Shown here: positions 48,759 to 59,668 of the stretch, piece by piece
Position numbering within the stretch: position 1 is the first letter of the stretch
Layout of the letters: the number at the start of each line of letters is the position of its first letter
Assembly: GCA_030272585.1 (NCBI GenBank)
Contig: BSYQ01000015.1
Coordinates: 1,488,001-1,552,000 of the forward strand
Reading direction: 5' to 3'
Length of the DNA stretch: 64,000 nucleotides
Origin: Bryopsis sp. KO-2023
Lineage: Eukaryota > Chlorophyta > Ulvophyceae > Bryopsidales > Bryopsidaceae
Translations under genes and position numbers: made by a program
The notes under the pieces: generated by a model
Told to the model about the DNA's origin: nothing
Seen by the model: only the letters and a program-made list of their open reading frames with translations
The model's database searches: none

Positions 48759-51700
48759 GAGCATGAAAGTGGCGAGGCGATACATCCCATGAGCGCGCTG
48801 CGAACGGGATGGGATGTCTTGATGTTGGGTCTAATATTGGTGTTGTGCGTGGTTGCACCTTTTCGAATCGGTTTCAATATTCGATCGAGCACATTCTTGG
48901 ACGTGTTTGACACGTCGTGCGATATCTTGTTGACGGTGGACATTGTCCTCAACTTCTTCACAGGCTACGTCGACAAGAACGTCACCCAGCTTGAAATTAG
49001 AAAGGTGGGAGGCTTTTTCTTCTGCTCAGGCCGTCACAGCCCGTTTCGTTTGTTTCGTGTATTTTGAAGTTTTTGTAACACACAGCAAGGTTAAAGTTAC
49101 ATACATCCCCGTCTAATAATATGTATCCGGATTTATATTGTACGAATGACCCCGTCTCGACTGGTCCAGCGCTACAGCAAGAAAGAGCACTGAAGCATTG
49201 AGTAAAAGAACTAAAGCTGCTTTGGCAAGAATAGGCAATTCAAAGATAAGTCCTCTACTTGCGGTGTGTTGCTCAGGTGGCGCGACAGTATTTAAGATTT
49301 TGGTTCTGGGCAGACATTGCTTCTACCCTGCCAGTGAGCCACATGATGAAAGTGGGGATACTGCCTGAGAATCAATTCATCCTGACTCTCAAGCTCCTAA
49401 GGGTTATTCGGCTGTTTAGAATGCTGAAAGTTGCGCGACTGATGAACAGATTCAAGTGGTGGGTCTTGATTCGCTTCAGCGTCCGATCCATCATCAAGTT
49501 TGTGCTCATCATACTGGTGAGGATTCCCATTTGTATCGTTGTGAAGATATCTAATGGATGCGACAAAGTATCTCGCCTTTCTTACGCTTTCAACAGTGGC
49601 GAAGACTTCAGGATTTGCTTTTTGAATCGATATCGAAATCGAACAAACAAACAAACATAATTACATGCGAAGATGCCGCCCGGCACCTATTGCACAAAGT
49701 ACAACAAAATGTAGTTTTCAAGATTTAGGTTTTTCGAAATTGAAACGCAATGCCTCTTCTACAGATGGTCGCGCATTGGAACACTTGCCTTTGGTGCTTG
49801 ATGACCAGATGGGGACATTCTGAGGACACCTGGGCAGGATTTTACCAAATCAATCTCGACGCAATAGCATGGCCGAAGCTCTATCTTATCTGTTTCTATT
49901 GGGCCATCACAACGATGACGACCATAGGCTTCGGTGACCTCCGCCCAGTTACAGATCCAGAGAAGGTTCTCACTCTGCTGGTGATGTGTACTGGTGAGTT
50001 GATGCTGCTGTTGTGGAGGTCGAGCGGTTTCTGGATCTCGCCATCTCTGTGATGCCTAGCTATCCTGGGGGGAACCTAGAAAAATTCCGGCGCTGGCCAT
50101 AGTCGCTACCGATTTTCCAGTACTTGGAGCATTTCAACCTGACAGTTTCCCTCTGCGCTTTCAGGGTCGTGTTGCTATGCGTATGGTATAACCCAGATCG
50201 TGACAATCGTATCGAATCTCAACATGGCCGACGTATACTATCACGCCCAAGTCGACAATATTCACGAATACAGCGAGCGTCGTGGACTCCCGCGTTCCCT
50301 GAACCATCGAATCCTGGAGTTTTTCGAATTCAAGCGCCACCACTCTGGAGTGTTTCACCAAGAACGGGAAATTCTGAAAGACCTTCCTCACAGCTTGAGA
50401 TCGGAGGTGGTGATGCATATCAGCGGGGCTATCTCACAAAAGGTTGCTAAGATACCCCTGTTTGAAGGTCTGGAAGAGAGGTTCATGGACGGCATCATGG
50501 TTCGGATGAAATATACGCCGTACCCCCCCGGAGAAACAATCGTGATGGAAGGGGAGCTTGGTACTCAAATGTACATTATCAACAAGGGCCTACTACAGGT
50601 TGCTTTTCACGACTCTCCCCAGCACCCCACCCCGAACGCGCTTCCTGAAAATCATCGTAATGTATTCTTTACTTGTTGTGGAGCTGAATACTTGAATACT
50701 GAAAACCTTCAGGTCACTGTGCAAATGTGCCGTGTGGCAACACTAAAGAGCGGGGACTTCTTTGGCGAAGTGGCCCTATACCACAACAAAGGTCGACGGA
50801 TAGCCACAGTCGAAACTATTACCTACTGCGAGGTGAGCCGCCGTTCTACGTTTCAGTTGGTTTGGAGTTTATAAGGGAAATGGGTTTCAATTCGTAATTT
50901 CTGGGTATCTACTCGAAGGAATCAGGATTGAGTTGTCTCTGCTCGTTGATTTCACCAAGCGCATGCTTCTCGGTGTAGATTTGTTCGTTGCAAAAAAAAG
51001 ATGTCGAGGAAGCGTTGGGGCCTTACCCACATATCAGCAAAGTAATACGAGACCGCGCCAAATTGTTGTGGGGAAAATATAGCAAGGAATCCGTCCAAAG
51101 CTGCCAGAGAAGGCTGGCTCCACTCAGAGTACCAAATATCTACAGGAAAGCTCTGGAGAGCGTGAAGGCGGCGGATGAGAACAGCACAATTCAAAACAAC
51201 GAAGGGTTGGAAAACAGCAAAGATGAACTGGGAGAGAAGGTTTGCTTGACACCATCAAGGTCTGCAATGGAGCGCGATACGAGCGAGAATGTGGAGACCT
51301 TTATTCCAATCGCAAGGACAGCAACGGATTCATCAGACGGAAGTAGTCAAGCGGAAAAGGACTCGATCCCTTGTGCGGAGACATCCACCGAACAGTGTCT
51401 TGAAAGAATGGAGGTAAGGGTTGCTTCCTGTTTTGACTTCAGAATGATTCGTTTTCAAATTATTTTTTGACCGGAAATTTGAGCTGGGCGAAGCGGTGCA
51501 TCGATGTTAGTGCAAGAACGGCATCTTTCGAACAGACACAGTGGAAGGAGAACCCCAAAATGCTGAGGGGGTTGGGGCACGCACAACATTTTTTAAATAC
51601 AGCGTACACCAGGGCCTGTTTCAAGTGTCAAGTCTTCGATTAATGAGTTGTTCACGCTCAGAACGGGGGTGTTTTTTTGATTCAATTCATGCGTACATGC

Positions 51701-51816
51701 GAACTTGTGGCAAACGAACCTTCAGCGCCTTCTGTCTGGAAATATTGCAGGCTGTGGATAAGAAACTGAACTTCATGCTCGAGACACTGATTGCAGCGCA
51801 GTCGAAGGTCACTTGA
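48759..51816 (+). CDS. Voltage-gated K+ channel with cyclic-nucleotide-binding domain
   Basis: Six exons join in phase: 48759-49004, 49277-49516, 49765-49993, 50165-50832, 50979-51413 and 51751-51816, giving about 627 residues plus an unseen N terminus. Exon 1 has IHPMSALRTGWDVL and helices S1-S2. Exon 2 has S3 and an S4 sensor with regularly spaced arginines (LRVIRLFRMLKVARL). Exon 3 has the pore TTMTTIGFGDLRP, whose GFGD filter indicates K+ selectivity. Exon 4 has S6, a C-linker and a CNB fold (PGETIVMEGELGTQMYIINK, KSGDFFGEVALYHNKGRR). The set is that of EAG/HCN-type plasma-membrane channels found widely in protists. The arginine in GRRIATVE is where a ligand phosphate would sit, but ligand binding is not assured. 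The C-terminal exon ends in a short helix, possibly for tetramer contact. Confidence 0.9.
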
Positions 51817-53138
51817 GTGTGGTCAGAAAGGTTGGAGTAAACAGTGTTTTTCTTTAATCGGAGAACTTCTGAAGCACAGGTGATCAGAAGCTTTCAGAAA
51901 CAAGCTGTGGGTTGGGCCATCGCACACACAAGCACAGGCAACTCCCCTAAGACTCTGCGAATTTTGTTTATTGTTTTCCTCCTCCCAATTTTCGAAATCT
52001 GCAAAAAGATCACTTTTGGTTGGGGTATATTGGGAACACAAGAGATCAAAGACGAATATTGAGATGTAAAAATTCATACTTGTTCTAAATCTGCAAAATT
52101 TCAGAAATTTTGAAAGCGAGACCAGCTGCCTTATCAAATAAGATAATAATAATGATGATAATAGTCCTCATATTTCCTGTATGATTTCAGTTGGATCCAT
52201 TGATGATAATGGAATTTTGAAAGAACAGAATCGTGTTCGGGTGGTCATGTATTCATTGCATCTATGGAGTATAGACTACCAAACCCAACCAAAAATTACA
52301 TGAGTATAGACCAGAGTTCCTCCTTTGTACTAATCAGCTGCTGAGATTGGAATCGAAAAAAGTGACTCGATAGGCTCATGTCTGACATTCATTTTCCTGG
52401 AATGCCCAGGCATCAGTGGCAAACTGCTCTTCCAACCAGATGAATATTTCGGGTGGACTACACATCCAGATGGATAGTTAGGGAGCAATTTCACTTTCAG
52501 GGTAGGGAAGCTTCACGTTGAGCATTTTTCGACATTCATGAGATCTGGTCGTATCATAACAGTATATTATCAGTGTTATTTTTTGTGTGCGTTGCCTCAG
52601 GTTTGGGGAGCAGTGTCAGACGTTGATTGCATATCCATTCACAGACAGAGGAAATTGAGGGCAAGTATTTCAGCAAGGGAAAATCGTAGCAGTTGGCAGA
52701 GATCAGCCTTTGCAACTATTTAAAACAAAATGAAAAAAAAAGAACACTCGGAGCTGGAGATCCCTTTCCTTTTTCGATTTAAACCTACTCTGCCCACAGC
52801 ACAGCACTCCGTCCTTTCCCCTCTGACAAGGTTTGGATCTCGAAACCCGTGTGGAGCCTCCGCGTCCAAACGCCCTCGCTTTTGCCAGCGAAAATTTCAA
52901 ACAATCCCCAATCACCTCACCGACCCCCCCCCTCCCCCAAACTTTTTCATTCAAAACCAAAAACAACAGGGTTTTGAAAAAGATAAACCATCACCTGCTC
53001 CAGCCAAGACGGAAAAAAAAACCCAACAAGAACACGGCAATCCTTTCTTCCTCCTCGTTTGGTTTTTCCACACCGAAGCCATTACCTCCCCCCCCCCCCC
53101 TCCCGAAAAAAACCCTCACAGAATCAAATCCCATCACA
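51817..53138. other. Intergenic, between convergent channel and TAF15-like gene
   Basis: It holds both 3' flanks. It contains a TGTCTGACATT motif at 52379-52389 and, near the right end, C- and A-rich low-complexity sequence. A long plus-strand frame over 52730-53506 is the antisense of the RS-rich tail and flank and is not a gene. Confidence 0.5.
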
Positions 53139-56100
53139 TCATCGATGGTACCTTTCCCGATCTCTGGACCGACTTCGGTGCCTTCTTCGCTCCCTGGATT
53201 TGCTCCTATGTCTGTCTCGCTCTCGATCCCTTTCTTTTTCCTTCTTTCTGGGATGGTCTCGGTCTCGCTCCCTTTCCCGGTCTCGATCCCTGGATCGCTC
53301 GTGGTCCCTTTCCCGAGGATTGCTGCTCTTGTGGTGATCCTTGTGATCCTTTTCTTTGTGATCTTTTTCCGGGTGATCCTTCTCGTGGGAGCGGCGCCCG
53401 GAGGAGTCCCTGTCTCCGTTCTCTTTGTCGCGACGCTTGCCCAATCCCTCTTCTTTCATCTTCCTTTCCAATTCCTGAAAATTCACCCCCCAAAAAAATA
53501 AAATAAAAATAAAATAAAACCCAGAAAAATTGTACCTCAAAATTTTCCTTTTAATTTCAAGTATTTTTCCTTGGCATTGATTCCTATCCTATGGACAAGA
53601 AAGCTACGCATGAATCGAAATAAAGAGGAAGCCGCTTGAAAAATCAACATGTTTACTTTTAGCTTGTTGATATTTTTTTTTTCTTGGTGGGTTGGGGAGA
53701 AAGGGGGAGGATACACTCATTCTCTCCTTTTGGGATCTTTTGTGAATTTTACTGGAGTTGAGCCAGATTTTTTTCTTCAGCAGGAATGTGTGGATGGGTG
53801 CCGCCTTTTTTTTTTTATTTGGAAATAATAGGCCTTACCTGGCCGGATGGGGACGGATCATAATCTCCACGAAGCCTTGCCAGAGCTGCGGCCTCCCTGG
53901 CTGCTCGATCATCAGCACTTCGATATTTTTTCTTGACCCGGCCATAATCATCGTATCTGAGGCCATGCTCACTCATCAATTTTCCGAAAGGGAGGTTCAA
54001 AAAACAAGGAAAAAGACGAAAAGATTCAGGGAAAAAACAATCTCCACCAGCAAACAGACATCCCAACAAGTGCTATATCTATTTTTCCCCACCGTTTTTT
54101 TTTTTTCAATAAATAATCACATAAAGAAAGAGAAAAAAAGAAAAGAAAGAAAGAAAGAAAGAAAAAAAACACTCACAGCTCCTCATCGTCGGCCTCCAGT
54201 TCTTTCCTCCTTCGTTTGGCATCTTCGATTTCTCTTTCGTCCAATTCTTTGAAACCTCCGGCCTGGCCTTCCCTCTTCATATCCACCGTGCCAGGTTTCG
54301 GGGCTCCACACAAATTGCACCTCGGCCTCCTGGCCCAATTCGTGTTTCCACAACTCGGGCAAGGCCAATCGTCGGGGCCGAACAGGCCGGGAGGACCCTG
54401 AGGAGCAGCTACAACCTATAAAGAGATTTGGTGGGCTGAGGGCATGGACGAACACTCCAAAGCATGTACATGCCTACATGTCTGTCATAAATGAAAAGAT
54501 AAAAAACATGCGGGGGGGAAGGAACGATGAATTGTAGATGTACGGGTGGGGGCATTTAAAAAAAAAAACTGAAAAAAAAGGAAGATACAGGGGACTTTTT
54601 GTTTTTAAAACGGACCAGCTTAGAACATCACCAAGTCACCCGCACAATTGAGGAAAAAACAAGAAAAAAGAAAAAAAGCTGGGGCTCACATTAAGCCATA
54701 TTGTGCTTGAGAGAAAACTAACACACATTGATTGAACTTGTCCAGCATCCACCCAAAAACACACGTGGCCATATTCAGAATTAGGAAAAGGAAAAATGCA
54801 AAAAGAAGAAAGAAAAAAGAAAGAAAAAAATGAGCAACAAAAAGACAGACCTTTCGACCACCATTGCCCCGACCTTGCCCATCATCAGGGCCTCCTCGGC
54901 CACCCCTTCCCCCCCCTCGGCCACCGTGGGCCTCGATCCCCCATGAAGACTGAAGGCCCGCACCTCCAGGGGCGTTATAGCCTGCCTGCCATTTTTTTAT
55001 TTCGTCAATTCTTGGCTGTTACTTGATGAATTTGGACCTTTTTAACTTTGAAATGAAAAGGAAAAGCTTAGAAAAGCAAGGTAGGGGATATGGTGCGATG
55101 AAAAGAATCCCCTCTTCTTACATTCAACACCAAGCATTCAGTTTCGCCACTCTTTTCACAGGCACAATTAGCAGCCTTCCGGAATCTGGTTTCAACCTTT
55201 CGCCCCCCCCCCCAAAAAAAAGTAAAGAATAAAGAATAAAATAAAATGCAAGTCTCGATTAGTCTGACCACCACCAGGGGGGTAGGTTTCCTTTCTTTTT
55301 CTTGCTTCGGTTGTCACTCACTTGAGGGAACTGCTCGAATTGACCTCTGCCGCTTCCTCCAGCATTCCAGCCCCCTTGCTGTTGTTGACTGTACCAAGTT
55401 TCTTGATCCCCGTGCTCCTGGCCGCCCTCCCCCCCCTCTCTGGCTGATGCATTGGGCTGGCTGCCAGCACCGGTCCCACCCTCCGGTCCTTTCCCTTGAC
55501 CTTCGCTCCATTGCTCCGGAGGAGCTTGTGGAGCCATCGATGGAGGGGGCTGTGGCTGACCTTGCACAGCAGCGGGGGTTGGGGGGTTGATGGCACCTGG
55601 TGCGGTGGCTTTGACTGTCGAGGGGGGGATTGATGGAGGAACGGGGGCTTGTGGAAGCGGAGGAGGGGGGTTGTTGGTTGTCGGAGGGGGTTGGTGAGGT
55701 GGGGAGCGTGGAGGGGCGGGGCCTCGTGGTGGGGGGGGATCTTGCATTCGGGAGCGGTATCCTCCCCCTCGATCCATGCTATCCTTCCTCTTAGCCAGAC
55801 TGACATGGAGAAGGGCCCCTGTGATTTGGAAATCGACCATGAGTAAACGACGCAATGGAGAGGGGTTTTTTTCCACTTGTTTGTTTAAGCTTGGATCATT
55901 TTGTGGCGGTTGGGGTGAAGAAGGGGGGGAGGAGGGGGGGGGGGGGTGATTCTCAATGAAAAATATTCAAAGATGCATCAATATGCTTCTTGTTGTGTGT
56001 GTTGACAAATAAATATAAACAGCGAGGAAAGAAACTGAGAGATAAAAAATCAACATAATTTAAATATCAAAAAAATGATGAAATATATATGTATATATAT

Positions 56101-56735
56101 GTGTATGTTTCAGTGTTTGGATGGGCAGATGCACTTTCGTCATTTTACTGTATTAACTCCAGCTTCGTGTGTTTTTTTTTGGAAGTGGAGGAGCCCATGC
56201 TCCATTCTGATGTTGGAATGACTTGGCATTAGCACTCTTGGAATGCTCCCAACCAAAAAAAAAAACAGGTGGAAAAAAAACCCACCATGTCCCATGCCTG
56301 ATCCACTTCCTCAAAAAAAGCAAAAGGAAGGAAGAAGGAAAAAAATAAAATAAGAAAATAAGAAAAAGGTTGGAGAAGAAATCAATGAAACAAATACTGA
56401 AAGCCACCTTTGAAATCCTTGTTGTCGAACCATTGGACTGCCGACGCAGCGGCGTACGGGTCTTCGTACGTCACGGTGCAATCCCCCTTGGGGGCCCCAG
56501 TCTGTTTGTCTCTGTACAGCCAAATTTTCGGCTTTCGCGTCTTTTTGTCCATCTTAAGAATGCCGATTGAACCGAAATACTCTGCGATGTCTTTTTCCGT
56601 GATGCTCGGGGGAAGTCTATCCACGTAAACCGTGTCGGTGTCTGGCATGTCGAACGCCATCTTTCCCCGCGCAGCGACGCAACTCCCGCCAAAGGAGCTC
56701 CGAACGAAATTGTCTTTCGAGTAGAGACTCTCCAA
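53139..56735 (-). CDS. TAF15/FUS-like RNA-binding protein (RRM, RGG, RanBP2 zinc finger, RS/RD tail)
   Basis: Six exons on the minus strand (56735-56408, 55818-55322, 54985-54851, 54415-54177, 53956-53839, 53474-53139) join in phase to 550 residues. The RRM at about 35-125 has RNP2 TVYVDRLPP and RNP1-like KGDCTVTYED, closest to FUS/EWS/TAF15. A Pro/Gln/Gly-rich stretch follows to about 275, then RGG repeats (GGRGGGRGGRGG), a RanBP2 zinc finger at about 332-360 (DDWPCPSCGNTNWARRPRCN, with CNLCGAPKP), and a tail from 440 rich in RD, RE and RS dipeptides. Such proteins act in transcription and pre-mRNA processing in the nucleus and readily form condensates. A start 25 residues later (MAFDMPDTDT) is equally possible. 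The RS/RD tail is unlike animal FUS and more like splicing factors. Confidence 0.92.
54144..54164. repeat. (GAAA)n microsatellite
   Basis: It lies immediately downstream of the zinc-finger exon donor of the minus-strand gene, so it is TTTC-rich in the transcript. Confidence 0.9.
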
Positions 56736-57508
56736 GTGGGGTGGAGACAGGACGAAAATAGGGACGTCTGTATGTCTGACACAAATTTAATTTGCTTGGA
56801 AATGTGCTGATTAACTTTTTTGGGGAAAGGGTTTCAAGTGTCATGAATCTGGCTGGCCTCAGGGTTGTGCAGTTGAGTTAGCTTCCTTTTCACAGAAACG
56901 AAAATGTCCAGAACCGAAAAATTTCATTCAATTTTTCTAAGCACCCAACAGAACCTCCCAGCATTGACAGCTGAAACTGTGCACTTCCTCAGGGTAAAAT
57001 TCTTGTTCTGATGGTGAACGGTCTGCAGACTGTGCAGGAGTGGCACGAAACGTTGGCGCATCATTTTGACGGTGGCAGGTCGCGTGACTACGAGAGGCAG
57101 CGAGACGCACTCGAAAAAGAATTCGCCCAGTGGGGCGCGCGCGGCATGACACAGCGACACGCGCGTGACATGCACGCAAAATGTCTGCGCACAAGGAATT
57201 CTTGCCCGTTTCTCGCTTCTTTTTCGATCTGAAGCTCAAATACTTTTTGTTTTTATGAATTTTCGTGTCGTTCCTTGCTCCAAAAGCGAACATATACTTA
57301 ACTCTACTTCCGCATGTGCGCACACGGGTATAATGGTTGAGTTTCTATATGCAACCAACCCCACGCAACTTTCCACTCGTAACTGACACCTCCCAGCGAT
57401 TTAAAGCTATCCATCGCGGGGTGTGAAGTGTCAGCCGCCGTTGTTTAACCTGTTTTAAGAAACCAATTTTTTTTTTGCGTGGAACGAGCGAACGATACTC
57501 CAGCAGCG
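56736..57508. promoter_or_regulatory. Divergent spacer, TAF15-like / RINGv genes
   Basis: Both flanking genes are transcribed away from this 773-base stretch. It has a TGTCTGACA motif at 56773-56781, close to the TAF15-like start. An unexplained open frame (57011-57232) sits in a GC-rich middle part with several CGCG sites. Confidence 0.4.
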
Positions 57509-58781
57509 ATGCATCGTTCATTCTTCCAAGACAGCCAACAGACGGACTTGGAGCCGTCACAGGACATCGATGGGAGAGTCGTCGAACCATTTATTCCTTG
57601 CCCTCGACCCGAAGGTACTTGTGCGTCTGCACTGCTATTGGGATGCCGTCGGCGGTGAAACCACGGCGTCGGGGGAAAGGAGTCTTACCCATACCACTGA
57701 GAACCTCGTAGTGGTGGCTTTTAAACCAGGGAAAATTTTCCCTGTCGTTCATCAGTTTTTGCCCATCTTGCCAGTTCTACAGCTCAGTACCCGTGTGTGT
57801 GTGTTTGTACAGACTGCACGTTCGACGACACAGTGTGCAGTAGGCAAGAGTCGCACGCCTTTCAAGATAGAGAGGCCCCCCAACTGCAGTCCATACACTT
57901 TGGTGACTTGTGCTGGATATGCTTCGACGGAGGCAACGATAACCGGCCTTTAGTTTCGCCATGTGATTGTCCCAGAAAAGTCCACAGAGCATGTTTGGCT
58001 AGATGGCAGCTACAACAAGCCGGGAAGTACGAAGAGCAATGCTGTCGGTAAGTCATGCAGGCTTTGATTGAGTTAATAACACAACTGTTCGGGCGGCGGT
58101 TGAGGAAACATTGCAACGGTCGGAGGGGGGGGGGCTCGCCAAACGCTTATTCATTTGTCTGCAGTGCGTGTTTTCTTTCTCTTTGAACTTCCTGTCCGTG
58201 TTATACCCACGCTGAACATGATTTAAGGTTCAGGAAACCTGAGGCCAAGTTGTGGCTTTTCCAACAGGTTTTGCCAGAAGGCATTGCCAGACTGGAGACC
58301 GTTTTTGACTCCCGAATGTTTGCGTCGAGAAATGAGTCAAGCGCAGCCCACCATGATGGTCACGTTCAACAAGCAAGTGTGTTTCGTTCCCGTCAAGGCA
58401 GGTGCTGACGGCTTGAGCGACTTCACAGACACGATCAGGCAAAAATTTGAGTTGGAGAACGACGCAGCCATCAACGTGACATTTGGATGTCGAGACCCCC
58501 TATCAGGTGCAGCAAAAAAAACACTACTTCTGTGGGGGTGTTGTTTTTTCCCTCCTCCGTATTTGACAGAGATATTCAAGAAACAAAGGGCTGTGCGCGG
58601 CAAGATGGCTACTGGTTTTTGTTTTATTTTTTCAGGGGGGTTTATCAAACTGGAAGGGCAAGGAGCCTTCAATGCAGCGGTGCATTGTGCCGCGGTGTCT
58701 GCTGCAGCTCGAACAAAGGAAATGAAAGCGAGAACAGCGATGGTCGGGGATGAAGAAGAAGGCCACCAGCGAATCTCTTGA
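57509..58781 (+). CDS. RINGv (RING-CH) protein with PB1-like domain
   Basis: Four exons (57509-57614, 57813-58047, 58268-58506, 58636-58781) join in phase to 241 residues. From about residue 68, CWICFDGG, SPCDCPRKVHRACLARWQ and CCRFCQKALPDW give the C4HC3 zinc pattern of a RINGv domain, the type used by membrane-linked MARCH ubiquitin ligases. No membrane segment is present, so this would be a soluble E3 or an adaptor. Residues about 135-220 (TMMVTFNKQVCFVPVKAG, INVTFGCRDPLSG, FIKLEGQGAFNAAVHCA) look like a ubiquitin-fold, PB1-like domain; that assignment is inferred from the strand pattern. An acidic C terminus follows. The partner or substrate is unknown. Confidence 0.8.
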
Positions 58782-59668
58782 CCGCACAGAAGTCCAAATT
58801 CTCAACGAATGTAACATCAGAAACACGAATCAGCGTCTCTTGTCATTGGCTCCCTTCGGGATTTTTCCATCCCCGATTCTCTCTTAGCTTCCCTGATAGA
58901 AAAAGCCATCCAACCCACTTAAACGATTGCACTGCCATGTTATTGAATGTGGGGACTGGATACAGAAAACGCGCGTATTGAGTAACTCTTCAAGAGGGAA
59001 TTTTTGAGCGCTTTCATAAGAAAGAACGCAATGCAAGTGATCGAAGCTGCCAGACTGGGTTGATTCTCGAGTGCCCAGAGAATGATGCAGCTCCTACACA
59101 ACCAACTCATTAAATTAGCACCACAGAAAGCAACAGCAGCTGTTTGGGGGGTTGGCTGACCCCATGTTTTTTTTTATCAATCAATCAATAGTTATCCAAC
59201 ACCAAAACGAGAGATCGAAAAGCAGCCAGGGGAGGGTGTGCAACATCTTGATGTATGACACCCAGGGTGCCTTGAATCATCAAGGATGAGGTGCCTTGAT
59301 GATTCAATGATACAATGTCAGACATGCGGCAGGCCATTGGAGAAGTACCACGAACCTGGAACTACTGAATTCGTCTTCCTCTCGCAGCGCGACGCTAACT
59401 GAGGTCCAGCTCCCCAGCAACGATTGAATATCGAAAACACACACACGTGCGTGTTCGTCTTCGCTTCTAACGCAAAACCGAGCCAGTGTCCTTTTTCTTA
59501 TATTCCTTTTTTTGCCAACCGTTCGACAACCCGACTGGAACAGCGAAAAAAAAACCCACCGACAAAAAAAAACAAAAAAAACGACCAGCGGGTAGCGTTG
59601 GTGTCGTCGCGACGCCTCGAGGTGTTTCTTTTTTCGTTTGTTTTTTTTGGACTGAAGCGACCGGCGCG
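58782..59668. other. Intergenic, RINGv gene to Ariadne-like gene
   Basis: It holds the 3' flank of the RINGv gene and the 5' region of the RBR ligase. It contains the hairpin at 59272-59307 and, just downstream, TGTCTGACAT on the minus strand (59315-59324). A-runs precede the Ariadne start. Confidence 0.5.
59272..59307. repeat. Perfect 14-bp inverted repeat with 8-base loop
   Basis: TTGAATCATCAAGG at 59272-59285 and its complement at 59294-59307 flank ATGAGGTG. It lies 360 bases before the start of the Ariadne-like gene. There is no T-run after it, so a bacterial-type terminator reading does not apply. Confidence 0.9.

Noticed and set aside
50650..50706. 57-base intron between 50656 and 50713 in the K+ channel
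   Set aside because: GT and AG are present, but removing it breaks the frame. The segment is open and a multiple of three, so it is kept as coding.
52730..53506. 258-codon plus-strand open frame, hydrophobic and Pro-rich
   Set aside because: It overlaps the RS/RD-coding exon of the minus-strand gene and flanking C-rich sequence; antisense of Arg/Asp/Ser repeats gives long open frames.
55246..55590. 114-codon plus-strand open frame
   Set aside because: It is antisense of the Pro/Gly/Gln-rich exon of the TAF15-like gene.
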